A DNA stretch of 64,000 bases from Brucella sp. BE17 (GCF_039545455.1 NZ_CP154468.1:868001-932000); one strand, 5' to 3'; positions 53,562 through 62,773 are shown, counted from the first letter of the stretch. Numbers and translations are program-made. Notes: generated from the letters alone by a model not told the origin.

Positions 53562-54200
53562 TTATTCCGATAAGACCGTCATAGCCTGCAAGATAACAAC
53601 GGCTGATGCAGCCCCCGGATCGATATGGCCTAAAGAACGTTCACGAAGACGGGCTGCTCGTCCCTTCGTTGCAATCATCGAGCGCGTGGAGTTGGCACCG
53701 GCTGTCGCGGCCGCGATCACCTTGCTCCAAAACTCGGAAGCACTGCTTTCATCCAAAATGGCTGCTTGCGCAGCCTCAGCAGCCGGTAGCCAGGCATCGA
53801 GCATCGTCTTGTCCCCGCGCTGGCCATGTCCACGTTCCCTGATCCCAACGCCAATGGCATCGATAATGGCCGCGTAAGTCTGACGATCGAGCGCATCATG
53901 TCCAGCCGTTGCCTTTGCTGCGCGTCGAAAACCTGTTGCATATAAAGGCCCTGTTGATGCTCCGACGGCATTGATGAAAGCAGTGGCAGCGGTATTGAAG
54001 ACGGTTGAAATATCCGTCTCATCGAGATTGAGTTTTATGAGTTCTCTTCTAACGGCCAGAAAGCCCAACGCCATCGTCGTTCCATGATCGCCATCACCAA
54101 TTGCGCCGTCGAGTTCAGAAAGCCGGTCCTTGTCAGCCTCGATTGCCGCAGATATAGCCTCAAACATATTCGCCAGACGGCGGGCCGCATTTTGCGACAT
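53562..54200 (-). CDS. DhaL-type ADP-binding kinase subunit (second copy)
   Basis: A 212-residue all-helical protein with the DhaL nucleotide/magnesium motif ELDGAIGDGDHGTTMALGF near residues 29-47 and the GASTGPLYATGFRRAA and GDKTMLDAWLPA loops. DhaL supplies ADP/ATP or receives phosphate from a PTS partner, and it passes phosphate to DhaK-bound substrate. It follows the SorC-DhaK fusion by 102 bases, so the fusion probably pairs with this copy. Confidence 0.88.
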   Translation of the reverse strand: MSQNAARRLANMFEAISAAIEADKDRLSELDGAIGDGDHGTTMALGFLAVRRELIKLNLDETDISTVFNTAATAFINAVGASTGPLYATGFRRAAKATAGHDALDRQTYAAIIDAIGVGIRERGHGQRGDKTMLDAWLPAAEAAQAAILDESSASEFWSKVIAAATAGANSTRSMIATKGRAARLRERSLGHIDPGAASAVVILQAMTVLSE

Positions 54201-54302
54201 GGATTTTCTCCTTAAGCCTCACAGCAACGCGCATACTCGATCATGAGGCATATGCTATTTTAGTTTCAAGCGATGCGAAACGATACGACAAAACAGGCCG
54301 TA

Positions 54303-56396
54303 TCAGCCGATTTTAAGGCTTGCTGTCTCGCACGGATGCAACAACAGCTCAGTCAATTCCTGATCGAGGTGCATTATGGATATTGAGGCTCCGACCATAT
54401 CGAGTGATGTGCAATAGTGCCCGATCCAGTTTGCTTCAATCTGAATATTCTTGGCTTCCAGTCGCTGTGCCACACGACGATAAAGAACATAGAGTTCCAT
54501 CAATGGCGTAGCGCCAAACGAATTGACCAGAACAGCAACGCGATCCCCCGGCAGGGCCTTCATTTCATTAAAAATGCGGTCCATGATGTTATCAACGATT
54601 TCATCGGCTTGACGAAGCCGATCCCGCGACACGCCAGGTTCGCCATGAATACCGACACCAATTTCCATATCATCAGGACCGATCTCGAAATTATGTCGTC
54701 CCGTCTGTGGCAGAGAACCGGGTTCAAGCGCCACGCCAATCGTATAGGTACGTGTATTGGCCTTGCGGGTAACCGTTTCACAGGCTTCCAGTGAAAGGCC
54801 TTTATCGCAGGCAGCCCCTGCCACTTTAAAGACGAAAAAGTTGCCTGCCACGCCACGCCGTCCGTCCTTGTCATCAATGGGCGATGAGGCAATATCATCC
54901 GTCGTCAGAACGGTTTTGATCTTGATACCTTTTTCCTCGACGATTTCGGCAGCCATTTCAAAATTCATGACATCGCCTGCATAATTGCCATAGACAAAAA
55001 GAACGCCTTCGCCTTTGGACGCCGCAAGTGCACAGTCAACAATGGGATCAGGAGGGGGAGATGAGAATATGTTGCCGACAGCAACCGCATCTGCCAGTCC
55101 CTTCCCGACATAGCCTAGAAAACAGGGCTCGTGCCCAGCGCCACCCCCGATCACCAGTCCGACCTTGCCAGGGCGCGGACCGTTGCGTGCGACCAATGTT
55201 CGGTTGGAACGGCCAATGGGCTGAAGGAATTTACCATGCGCGCGCACGACGCCGTCAAGCATTTCTTCAACCGCCTCATTCGGGTTGTTGAGCAACTTTT
55301 TCACACGTACGCGAAAAGTATTCGGCACCTGTACCTGCCCGGTTTTAGGGCGCTGTGACAATCGTGCATCGAGGTCGATCACCCCGTCAGCCCTTAAAAT
55401 TCCAAGTCCGGTTGCAGCATCCGTCACAAGCACATTGATATAGTTTCCGCGCAATGCGGCAAGAAGTGCTGGCACCTTGTCAAAACCGCCCGCCACCGCG
55501 ATACGGGTATGGATCTGCCGTAGCTTATCGAGCGATATTCCAATGGTCCGGCTATCAAGCGGACCGGAAACGGCTTGACCACGCTCGTCGATGAAACGAC
55601 CGGCCACAACACCTACAGCCCCGGCTGCCAGATATTGTTGCAGAGACACCGATTCAAAAAAGCCACTCGTATGGATGGTCGAATTGGATCGCAGTGAAGA
55701 CACACCAAAAAGAATACGGTTTGCATTCTCAAGAACCGTAAACTGCTCCTGAAGCAAAGGTTCGTCCAACAACATATCGCGCATCTGTTGCGAACGTACA
55801 ATTGCCGGTGCCATGATATTGATGCAGCGGCCAGACACCGCTTCCGCAAGAACCGCAGCGCAACGCTCCGGCGTATAGCTAAATGATGCCGTTGTGCCAC
55901 CCGTTGCCTGCACAACGGTCATATCCTGCAAGGCAGCGATATTGGTTTGCTCGCCCACCGACAGTGCAGTACGGCCCCAGGCAACGGCCAGCCTATCGCC
56001 GGATTTGAGTATTTTTCGGAGCGCATGTGCACCTGCCACGCCAAGGCGGTCAATCAATGGCCGGGCATTGTCATCATTGGGAATGATAAAACAGTCCGAC
56101 AGTCCGAAATGACGCTTCAGCTCTTGCGCGACAGACAGTGATTCCAGCCGCCCACCTTCAAGAGAAATATTGACGATACCCTTTTCGCGCGCTTCAGCCA
56201 GATAGCTGTTCACGGTTGCACGCGAAATGCCCATGACATCGGCAATCTCGCTCTGCGTCAGGCCGTCTTCGTAATAAAGCCAGCACGCCCAGACATAGGG
56301 GTCATCGCCATAACGCAAGGGAATCGTAATCAAATTCTCGCTGGCACTGGCTTTTGGTTTGCCGACCTTGCGCGATGTGTTGGGCTTGAGCGTCAT
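54303..56396 (-). CDS. SorC-family regulator fused to DhaK kinase domain
   Basis: A 697-residue two-part protein. Residues ~22-345 are a SorC/EryD-type regulator with a helix-turn-helix at 46-66 (LTQSEIADVMGISRATVNSYL) and a sugar-binding domain (GVAGAHALRKIL; VVQATGGTTASF; AVAGGFDKVPALLAAL; VLVTDAATGLGIL). Residues ~358-697 are a complete DhaK domain (VKKLLNNPNEAVEEML; GLVIGGGAGHEPCFLGYVG; YGNYAGDVMNF; the catalytic histidine in GVGIHGEPGVS). Proteins of this layout are annotated in other Rhizobiales. The fusion suggests that the regulator reads kinase substrate or occupancy directly. It is separated from the upstream DhaL by a stem-loop. Confidence 0.9.
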   Translation of the reverse strand: MTLKPNTSRKVGKPKASASENLITIPLRYGDDPYVWACWLYYEDGLTQSEIADVMGISRATVNSYLAEAREKGIVNISLEGGRLESLSVAQELKRHFGLSDCFIIPNDDNARPLIDRLGVAGAHALRKILKSGDRLAVAWGRTALSVGEQTNIAALQDMTVVQATGGTTASFSYTPERCAAVLAEAVSGRCINIMAPAIVRSQQMRDMLLDEPLLQEQFTVLENANRILFGVSSLRSNSTIHTSGFFESVSLQQYLAAGAVGVVAGRFIDERGQAVSGPLDSRTIGISLDKLRQIHTRIAVAGGFDKVPALLAALRGNYINVLVTDAATGLGILRADGVIDLDARLSQRPKTGQVQVPNTFRVRVKKLLNNPNEAVEEMLDGVVRAHGKFLQPIGRSNRTLVARNGPRPGKVGLVIGGGAGHEPCFLGYVGKGLADAVAVGNIFSSPPPDPIVDCALAASKGEGVLFVYGNYAGDVMNFEMAAEIVEEKGIKIKTVLTTDDIASSPIDDKDGRRGVAGNFFVFKVAGAACDKGLSLEACETVTRKANTRTYTIGVALEPGSLPQTGRHNFEIGPDDMEIGVGIHGEPGVSRDRLRQADEIVDNIMDRIFNEMKALPGDRVAVLVNSFGATPLMELYVLYRRVAQRLEAKNIQIEANWIGHYCTSLDMVGASISIMHLDQELTELLLHPCETASLKIG

Positions 56397-56471
56397 GCGA
56401 TTTTCTGGTGCCCCTTTCCTGCGCGGTAAAGATGAAAGCCTTCAAAAGCAATTGCAACATGGTCAAACGAA

Positions 56472-56516
56472 TTTGGCGCCTGAATGTGTGACCCCACACA
56501 GTTTTCAGACGCCAAA
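56472..56516 (-). other. Stem-loop between DhaL and SorC-DhaK genes
   Basis: TTTGGCGCCTGAA (56472-56484) pairs with TTCAGACGCCAAA (56504-56516), with one G-U pair, and inner TGTG/CACA bases can extend the stem. It lies 23 bases after the DhaL stop and 76 bases before the fusion gene. No U-run follows, so it may attenuate or process the transcript. Confidence 0.6.
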
Positions 56517-56538
56517 CTCATAATCAAGATAGAAAGCC

Positions 56539-57180
56539 TTACTGCAAACGGCTCTTTGCTTGTGCGGCAAGGTCGGTCAGAATCAGCGCGCAGGACGTTG
56601 CACCTGCATCCAGAACCCCGAGCGAGCGCTCACCGAGACGGCTTGCCCGTCCAATCTTTGCAACGAGATTGAGCGTGGAGTCGCGGCCTTGTTCGGCTGC
56701 TGCTGATAAGACATCCAGGCTGTCCGCAAAGGACTGGCCCCGGCTGTTTACTTCATCAAAAGCCGTTATTGCCGGGATTAGCGTGTCGAGCAGCGTCTTG
56801 TCGCCAAGCTTTGCTGAACCAATCGACTGAATACCGTCGAGGCCCGCATGAAGCATATTGCTGAAAGCGGCAGCGTCGATATTCTCAATGCCTTCCAGCT
56901 TTTCGGCGAATTCGTTGAACATAACGCCATAGAGCGGCCCCATCGAACCACCGATCTCGGTGAGCAGGACAGTTCCGAGCGTATCCAGACCCTCGGCGAG
57001 CGAAACGTCTTTGCCTTTCAGGCGTTCGGCCGCAAGTCCAAAACCTTTTGCCATGTTCACGCCATGGTCGCCATCACCGATCTTGCCGTCGATCTCGCTG
57101 AGATAGGCTTTGTTCTCGATAATCCGCTCTGCAAGCGAGAGAACGATCGCACCCGATCCGGCATTCTTGAATGTCTGCAT
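56539..57180 (-). CDS. DhaL-type ADP-binding kinase subunit (first copy)
   Basis: A 213-residue protein with the DhaL motif YLSEIDGKIGDGDHGVNMAKGF (E. coli-type GDGDHG) and GGSMGPLYGVMFNEFAEKL and GDKTLLDTLIPA. It lies 30 bases after the stand-alone DhaK and should form the active kinase with it. No PTS subunit (DhaM) is nearby, so ATP is the likely phosphate donor. Confidence 0.9.
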   Translation of the reverse strand: MQTFKNAGSGAIVLSLAERIIENKAYLSEIDGKIGDGDHGVNMAKGFGLAAERLKGKDVSLAEGLDTLGTVLLTEIGGSMGPLYGVMFNEFAEKLEGIENIDAAAFSNMLHAGLDGIQSIGSAKLGDKTLLDTLIPAITAFDEVNSRGQSFADSLDVLSAAAEQGRDSTLNLVAKIGRASRLGERSLGVLDAGATSCALILTDLAAQAKSRLQ

Positions 57181-57210
57181 GATATGTCTCTTTCTTACAA
57201 AACCGCTGCC

Positions 57211-58206
57211 TTACAAAACAGTCGTGCAGCGGGCTTCGACATCGAGCAACGCTTTCAGCTCGTCATCAAGCGCCATGACGGTCAATGTAGCGCCAACCAT
57301 TTCCAGTGAGGTGAAGTAGTTACCCACATAGGTGCGATAAATCTTCAGTCCGCGCTTGGTGATTTCCTGCTCGATCGTATCGTTAAGAATATAGAGCTCA
57401 TTGAGTGGCGTTGCGCCAAGACCGGAAACCAGCACAGCAACTTCTGTCCCTTCAGACAGGTTGTGATCGTCGAGCACGATCTTGCTCATGTCTTTGGCGA
57501 CTTCGTCGGCACGCTTGAGCGGCTCAACGCGCACACCCGGCTCGCCGTGATGGCCGATGCCCACTTCCATTGTGCCAGGTTCAATCTGGAAATTGGGATG
57601 ACCGACGGCTGGCAAAGTGCAGGGACCAAGGCCGACGCCAATGGAACGACAATTATCGATGGCTTTTTGTGCGGCTGTCTGTACTTCCAGAAGACTTGCC
57701 CCGGCTGCAGCCTTGGCACCGCCGATTTTCCACATGAAGATTTCGCCAGCGACACCGCGGCGTTTTTCGCGTTCGCTCGCAGGGGCGGAGCACACATCGT
57801 CATTAGCGACGACTGTCAGCACTTCGATTCCGTCCTTGGCAGCCAGTTTCACAGCCATTTTGACGTTCATATTGTCGCCGGCATAATTACCGTAAAGGCA
57901 GACAACGCCCTTGCCGCCATTGGCTTCGCGGAACGCATCATAAAAACTCTTGGCAGTCGGCGAGGAGAAGAGCTCACCCACTGCGACGGCATCAAGCAGG
58001 TTCTTGCCAGTATAGCCGATGAAAGCTGGCTCATGACCGGAACCGCCACCCGTTACGACGCCTATTTTCCCCTCAACAGGTGCGCCTTGCGCAACAACCA
58101 CACGCGGGTTATCCGTCGACAACCGGACAAGGTCATTATGCGCCTTGACGAAGCCCTTAACGGTATCTTCGACGACTTCATCCGGGTTATTGATAAATCT
58201 TTGCAT
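57211..58206 (-). CDS. DhaK-type ketose kinase subunit
   Basis: A 331-residue DhaK with MQRFINNPDEVVEDTVKGF at the start, GGGSGHEPAFIGYTG (53-67), GNYAGDNMN (107-114), and the catalytic histidine in GIGHHGEPG (H219/H220), which binds the ketone as a hemiaminal. Substrates known for the family are dihydroxyacetone, erythrulose and apulose. With an Rbs-type importer and an SDR upstream, a four- or five-carbon ketose made from an imported polyol or sugar is likely. Confidence 0.92.
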   Translation of the reverse strand: MQRFINNPDEVVEDTVKGFVKAHNDLVRLSTDNPRVVVAQGAPVEGKIGVVTGGGSGHEPAFIGYTGKNLLDAVAVGELFSSPTAKSFYDAFREANGGKGVVCLYGNYAGDNMNVKMAVKLAAKDGIEVLTVVANDDVCSAPASEREKRRGVAGEIFMWKIGGAKAAAGASLLEVQTAAQKAIDNCRSIGVGLGPCTLPAVGHPNFQIEPGTMEVGIGHHGEPGVRVEPLKRADEVAKDMSKIVLDDHNLSEGTEVAVLVSGLGATPLNELYILNDTIEQEITKRGLKIYRTYVGNYFTSLEMVGATLTVMALDDELKALLDVEARCTTVL

Positions 58207-58272
58207 CTTTGCACCTATCGAAGGCGGGACACACAGTCCCGCAAAAATATTACTATGCTGTGCCGCAGCTTT

Positions 58273-59046
58273 TTATAAAATCGTATAACCGCCATCGATC
58301 AGGAGATCGGCGCCATTGATCATCTCAGCACCGCTCGACGCCAGGAAGACCGCAGCAGCGGCGATTTCTTGCGGATATGCGAAACGGCCAGACGGGATGC
58401 GCTTCTTGGCAGCGTCCCCTTTTTCACCGCTCCAGGCTTTCTTGCCCAGTTCGGTGAGCACGATGGTCGGTGAAATCGTATTGACCGTAATGCCGTGTTT
58501 CCCCCACTCGGCGGCAAAGGTCTTCGACATGCCGATAACACCGAATTTCGAGGCGCAATAGGCAACATGTTCCTCGATGGCGACCGTGCCTGCCTGCGAG
58601 GCGAGATTGATGATTTTGCCGCCATTGCCAGCCGCGATCATCGCACGACCAACCTCCTGTGTGACAAGGAAGCTGCCCTTGAGATTGATTGCAATCGTAC
58701 GATCCCAGTCCTGCAATGTCAGCTCTTCGGCGGGTGCCAGAAAAACAACGCCAGCGCTGTTTACAGAGATATCGATCTGCCCGAATGCCTCGACCACGGC
58801 CTTTATAGCTGCCTTGACCGACACTGGATCAGACACATCGCAGACGAAAGGCTTTGCTCCATCTCCAAGCGCTTCCGCCTTGGCATGGGCCTGATCTGCG
58901 TTGATATCGAGAACAGCGATCTTTGCACCCTTGGCAGCAAAAGCATCAGCAACAGCAGCACCAATGCCGGAGGCAGCGCCCGTCACAAGGGCGACTTTTC
59001 CGGTCAGCGGAAAGTTGAGGTCGATTTGGGGAGATTGATCGGACAT
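58273..59046 (-). CDS. SDR, polyol-dehydrogenase-like (GolD/DthD type)
   Basis: A 257-residue SDR: TGAASGIG cofactor motif, NSAG, serine in NLASQAG, and the Y-x-x-x-K pair in YCASKFG. The TIVLTELGKKAWSGEKG and IPSGRFAYPQEIAAA stretches look like polyol (threitol/arabitol/galactitol) dehydrogenases. It precedes DhaK by 67 bases. Most simply it oxidises an imported polyol to the ketose that DhaKL phosphorylates. Confidence 0.87.
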   Translation of the reverse strand: MSDQSPQIDLNFPLTGKVALVTGAASGIGAAVADAFAAKGAKIAVLDINADQAHAKAEALGDGAKPFVCDVSDPVSVKAAIKAVVEAFGQIDISVNSAGVVFLAPAEELTLQDWDRTIAINLKGSFLVTQEVGRAMIAAGNGGKIINLASQAGTVAIEEHVAYCASKFGVIGMSKTFAAEWGKHGITVNTISPTIVLTELGKKAWSGEKGDAAKKRIPSGRFAYPQEIAAAAVFLASSGAEMINGADLLIDGGYTIL

Positions 59047-59068
59047 CGTTTGATCCTCGGGTTTGAGG

Positions 59069-59100
59069 GCGGGGTGAACGAAACAATCCGTTCACCCCGC
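59069..59100 (-). other. Intercistronic stem-loop after binding-protein gene
   Basis: GCGGGGTGAACG (59069-59080) and CGTTCACCCCGC (59089-59100) are perfect 12-base arms with an eight-base loop, seven bases after the binding-protein stop. No U-run. It is probably an mRNA stabiliser giving extra binding protein. Confidence 0.7.
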
Positions 59101-59107
59101 TTGTCAT

Positions 59108-60094
59108 TTACTTGCGTGTTTCCAGAAGCTTGTCGACATTGTCAGCCGTTACCGGCGTCCATGGAACATTGTATTCCTTGCCCTTGCCATCGTTGAACGG
59201 CATATCGGGATACTGCGTCCAGATGTCAGACTGAGGCTTGTAATCACCCTTCTTGGCATGGAAGATCGCAAGATCCATCGCGCCCTGCGCCTGCGCACGG
59301 GCATCCTGAAGGATCGAAGTCATCGTGCCAGCCTTGACCGCATTAAGCGCGTCGGTCACACCATCGATACCGGCGATGGCAAAATCATCGACTTTGAGGC
59401 CTGCTGACTTGATCGCTTCAATCGCACCAAGCGCCATTTCGTCGTTTTGTCCGATAACGCCATTGATCTGGCCCTTGTGAGAGGTCAGCCAGTTTTCCAT
59501 CAAGGTCTGCGCTTCGGCACGCGACCAGTTGGCAGTCTGTTGTTCCAGAACCTTGACATCCGGGCATTCGGCAAGAGCCTTCTTGTTGCCTTCAAGTCTC
59601 GATGCCTGTGCGGACTGGCCGATCGGGCCTTCGATAATCACGACATTGCCTTTGCAGCCGATCTTTTCGAGAACCGTCTTGGCTTCCATATAGCCGGAAA
59701 CCGCATCGTCAGAACCAACATAGGCAGCCAGCAGTTCAGAGTCGACGCGTGTGTTTGAGCCAACAACGGGAATCTCAGCGTCATGGGCGGCCTGTACGGC
59801 AGTCGCACCGGCTTCAACATCGATCGGCACGAAAATGATCGCGTCGAACTGCTGCGTGATCATGGTGTTGAACTGCTCCTGCTGTACGAGCGCGTCATAA
59901 CGACCGTCGAAAACTGTCAGCGAAACTTCGCCGCTCTTCACAGCAGGATGTTCTTTCAGCGCTTCAGACCAAATCTGCATGAATTCGGCATTCAGCCCAT
60001 AAGGAGCTGCGCCAATTTTCAGCTTTTCCTGAGCGTGGGCTGCGCCCACGAACAGGGCTGTGGCCGATGCCAGGGCAATCAGCAATTTCTTCAT
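59108..60094 (-). CDS. Sugar ABC binding protein (RbsB-like)
   Basis: A 328-residue periplasmic protein starting MKKLLIALASATALFVGAA at 60094 after GGAGGAAG, cleaved after AHA. The family features are DAIIFVPIDVEAGATAVQAAHDAEIPVVGSNTRVDSE, NVVIIEGPIGQSAQASR, NGVIGQNDEMALGAIEAIKSAGL and AIAGIDGVTDALNAV. It binds a pyranose/furanose sugar or a polyol; the downstream SDR and DhaKL point to a short polyol or a branched pentose. Confidence 0.9.
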   Translation of the reverse strand: MKKLLIALASATALFVGAAHAQEKLKIGAAPYGLNAEFMQIWSEALKEHPAVKSGEVSLTVFDGRYDALVQQEQFNTMITQQFDAIIFVPIDVEAGATAVQAAHDAEIPVVGSNTRVDSELLAAYVGSDDAVSGYMEAKTVLEKIGCKGNVVIIEGPIGQSAQASRLEGNKKALAECPDVKVLEQQTANWSRAEAQTLMENWLTSHKGQINGVIGQNDEMALGAIEAIKSAGLKVDDFAIAGIDGVTDALNAVKAGTMTSILQDARAQAQGAMDLAIFHAKKGDYKPQSDIWTQYPDMPFNDGKGKEYNVPWTPVTADNVDKLLETRK

Positions 60095-60177
60095 CGATAC
60101 TTCCTCCACATTATCCGCATTGGTTGAAAGTGCGGCTTTGGTTGCGCCATAAGCATGGCAATTGGTAATTCTTCACA

Positions 60178-61182
60178 TCAGGCGTTCTGGTTGCGTTTTT
60201 GATCGAGCATGACAGCCCCGACGATCAACGCGCCCTTGAGTACCTGCTGGTAATAGGATTCAATCCCCATCAGATCGAGACCGTTATTCATGACGCCGAT
60301 GATGAGCGCGCCAATCAACGTTCCGGTCACACGCCCCACGCCACCGGCAAGGCTGGTGCCACCAATCACCACCGCTGCAATCGCATCGAGTTCGTAGGCG
60401 ATACCGGCCTGTGGCAGCGCGGAGCCGGTACGGGCTGCAAGCATCATGCCCGCAAGACCGGAAAGCGCACCGGCAATGACATAGACGGAAAAGCGAACGC
60501 GGGTGACATTGATGCCCGATGTCTTTGCCGCATGCGGGTTGCCACCCACGGCATAGACATAGCGGCCAAAGCGTGTGCGGGTCAGCACCCACCATGCAGC
60601 AATAAAGACAATCGCGAGCAGAATGACCGGCAGCGGAATACCCATAATTTTGGCGGTACCGATCCAGCGGAAGTCGGGAATCAGTGCCGGGACGGGCTTG
60701 CCACCACCGTAAATGAGCGTCAGGCCGCGCGCTGCCGAAAGCATGCCAAGCGTTGCCACAAATGCAGGCACCGAAAAGCGTGCAACGATCCAGCCCACGA
60801 GACCGCCGCAGGCACAGCCGACGGCGAGACCGGCAAGAATAGCGACCACTGCCGGATATGGCCCGCCAGCCACACCTGCGGTTGCCGACGTGGTGGCAAG
60901 GCTTGCCGCAACAATGCCTGTAAGCGCTGCGACAGAGCCGACAGAAAGGTCGATGCCACGCGTCAGAATGACAAAAGTCATGCCGATGGCCAGAACGCCA
61001 TTGATCGAAGTTTGCAGAAGAACGTTTGATATATTGCCGGTTGTCAGAAAATAGGGGTTCGACACCGACAAGATGAAGACCAGAAGCAGGAAGGCAAGGA
61101 AAATGCCGTATTCCTGTATCACCAGTCGGCGCCTCTCCAAAGCAAACCAGCCCGTCTTTTGTGTTTTCTCAATATTGCTCAC
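60178..61182 (-). CDS. Sugar ABC permease (RbsC-like)
   Basis: A 334-residue inner-membrane protein with about nine hydrophobic segments and the family motifs LQTSINGVLAIGMTFVILTRGIDLSVGSVAALTG, GYVYAVGGNPHAAKTSGIN-type loop (RFGRYVYAVGGNPHAAKTSG) and LDAIAAVVIGGTSLAGGVG. It homodimerises to form the channel of the Rbs-type importer. It starts 69 bases after the ATPase stop, with a small stem-loop in the gap. Confidence 0.92.
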   Translation of the reverse strand: MSNIEKTQKTGWFALERRRLVIQEYGIFLAFLLLVFILSVSNPYFLTTGNISNVLLQTSINGVLAIGMTFVILTRGIDLSVGSVAALTGIVAASLATTSATAGVAGGPYPAVVAILAGLAVGCACGGLVGWIVARFSVPAFVATLGMLSAARGLTLIYGGGKPVPALIPDFRWIGTAKIMGIPLPVILLAIVFIAAWWVLTRTRFGRYVYAVGGNPHAAKTSGINVTRVRFSVYVIAGALSGLAGMMLAARTGSALPQAGIAYELDAIAAVVIGGTSLAGGVGRVTGTLIGALIIGVMNNGLDLMGIESYYQQVLKGALIVGAVMLDQKRNQNA

Positions 61183-61198
61183 GTTCTAAGCCTCTCCC

Positions 61199-61217
61199 AG
61201 CCTGCCAGTGGCAGGCT
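61199..61217 (-). other. Intercistronic stem-loop between ATPase and permease
   Basis: AGCCTGC (61199-61205) pairs with GCAGGCT (61211-61217) around CAGTG. Short but perfect; located directly before the permease ribosome-binding region. A processing or translational-tuning element is possible. Confidence 0.45.
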
Positions 61218-61251
61218 TAATCTCAATCAGGTGCAAAAACACTCACAGCCA

Positions 61252-62730
61252 TCAGGTTGACAGATGCACCAGTTTCTGGGCGTCAGTATCTGCCCTGTGA
61301 TAGACGCCAGCCGACCTGCCCTGTCGCATCACCAGAATGCGATCGGACATGCCCAGCACTTCATCGATTTCAGATGAGATCATCACAACAGTGCCGCCTG
61401 ACGCGGTGAATTCGCAAATGATGCGATAAATTTCACGCTTGGCGCCGACATCCACGCCGCGTGTCGGTTCATCCAGCAGCAACAACCGCGGGTTGCGCAA
61501 AAACCATTTACCGAGCACGACCTTTTGCTGGTTGCCACCGGAAAGCCCCGAAACCGGCATCGTGTCACGTGCTGCCTTGATACCGAAATGCTCAATCATT
61601 TTTGCGCTGGCGGCCGCTTCTTCACGCTGACGCATGGCAAAGGCCGGGCTCATTTCGGGCAAGCTCGCAAGACAGATATTAGCGCGAACGCTATCGGTCA
61701 GATTAAGTCCTGTGAGCTTGCGGTCTTCGGTAACAAGAGCAATTCCCTCAGCCATGGCGTCGGCAGGCTTGCCGATCTTCAATTGGCGCCCTTCAAGACG
61801 AACGTGCCCCTTGCTGGCTTTTTCCAGACCAAAGATACAGTTGAAAATTTCGGAGCGGCCAGACCCCATCAACCCGTAGATGCCAAAGATTTCGCCTTTG
61901 CGGACCGAAAAGGAAATGTCCTCGATTTTTCCCGGCAGAGCAAGATCGTCAACTTCAAAGCCGATTTCATCGCTCGGTTCGTTGGTCTTGATAAATTCCT
62001 CGCCAAGCTCACGCCCAACAATCAGGCGGATCAGTTCAGGCCGATCGATATCGCTCAATGCTCCCGATCCGACATAGCCGCCATCGCGAAAGACCGTATA
62101 GGAATCGGCAATCTGGAATATTTCGGACAGCCTGTGCGAGACATAGACAATGGCCTTACCTTCGACCTTAAGCCGCTCCACGGCTGCAAAAAGATGCTGC
62201 GCTTCCTTTTCACCGATAGCCGATGTCGGCTCATCCATAAAAATCACATCGGCATTATGGCTGAATGCCTTGGCGATTTCCACGAGCTGCATCTGTGCGA
62301 CCGACAATTGGCCCATGGCCTGTGTCGCACGGATATCAAATTCCAGACGATCAAGAAGCGCTTGCGCCTCATTGTTCATCTTCTTGAAATCAATACCGCC
62401 AAAGCGTGCCGACGGCTCGCGACCGAGATAAATATTCTCGGCCACACTCATATGGGGAACGGGGCTTAGTTCCTGCTCGATAATTGCAATGCCGGATGCA
62501 AGTGCCTCGGCAGGCGTTGAATAATGAACTTCTTTGCCGCGTAGCCAGATTCGACCATCATCGCGCTGCTGAATGCCCATCAGGATGGAAAGAAATGTGG
62601 ATTTACCCGCGCCATTGCCACCGCAAAGGGCATGGACCGAACCAGCCCGCAGTTCCAGCTGACCGTCGCGAAGAGCCGCAACTCCACCGAATGATTTTTT
62701 GAGGTTTTCGACTTTCAACAGCGTCTGCAC
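61252..62730 (-). CDS. Sugar ABC ATPase with two ABC domains (RbsA-like)
   Basis: A 492-residue tandem ATPase. First domain: Walker A GGNGAGKST, signature LSVAQMQLVEIAK, Walker B VIFMDEPTSAIG. Second domain: degenerate Walker A GLMGSGRSE, signature LSGGNQQK, Walker B LLLLDEPTRGVD, as usual for this family. The start is a GTG at 62730 preceded by AAGGAGG at normal spacing; the longer in-frame start would place that box inside the gene. First gene of the eight-gene operon. Confidence 0.92.
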   Translation of the reverse strand: MQTLLKVENLKKSFGGVAALRDGQLELRAGSVHALCGGNGAGKSTFLSILMGIQQRDDGRIWLRGKEVHYSTPAEALASGIAIIEQELSPVPHMSVAENIYLGREPSARFGGIDFKKMNNEAQALLDRLEFDIRATQAMGQLSVAQMQLVEIAKAFSHNADVIFMDEPTSAIGEKEAQHLFAAVERLKVEGKAIVYVSHRLSEIFQIADSYTVFRDGGYVGSGALSDIDRPELIRLIVGRELGEEFIKTNEPSDEIGFEVDDLALPGKIEDISFSVRKGEIFGIYGLMGSGRSEIFNCIFGLEKASKGHVRLEGRQLKIGKPADAMAEGIALVTEDRKLTGLNLTDSVRANICLASLPEMSPAFAMRQREEAAASAKMIEHFGIKAARDTMPVSGLSGGNQQKVVLGKWFLRNPRLLLLDEPTRGVDVGAKREIYRIICEFTASGGTVVMISSEIDEVLGMSDRILVMRQGRSAGVYHRADTDAQKLVHLST

Positions 62731-62773
62731 GGCATCCTCCTTGACCACGCCTTACAGAAATCACTCATTGATC

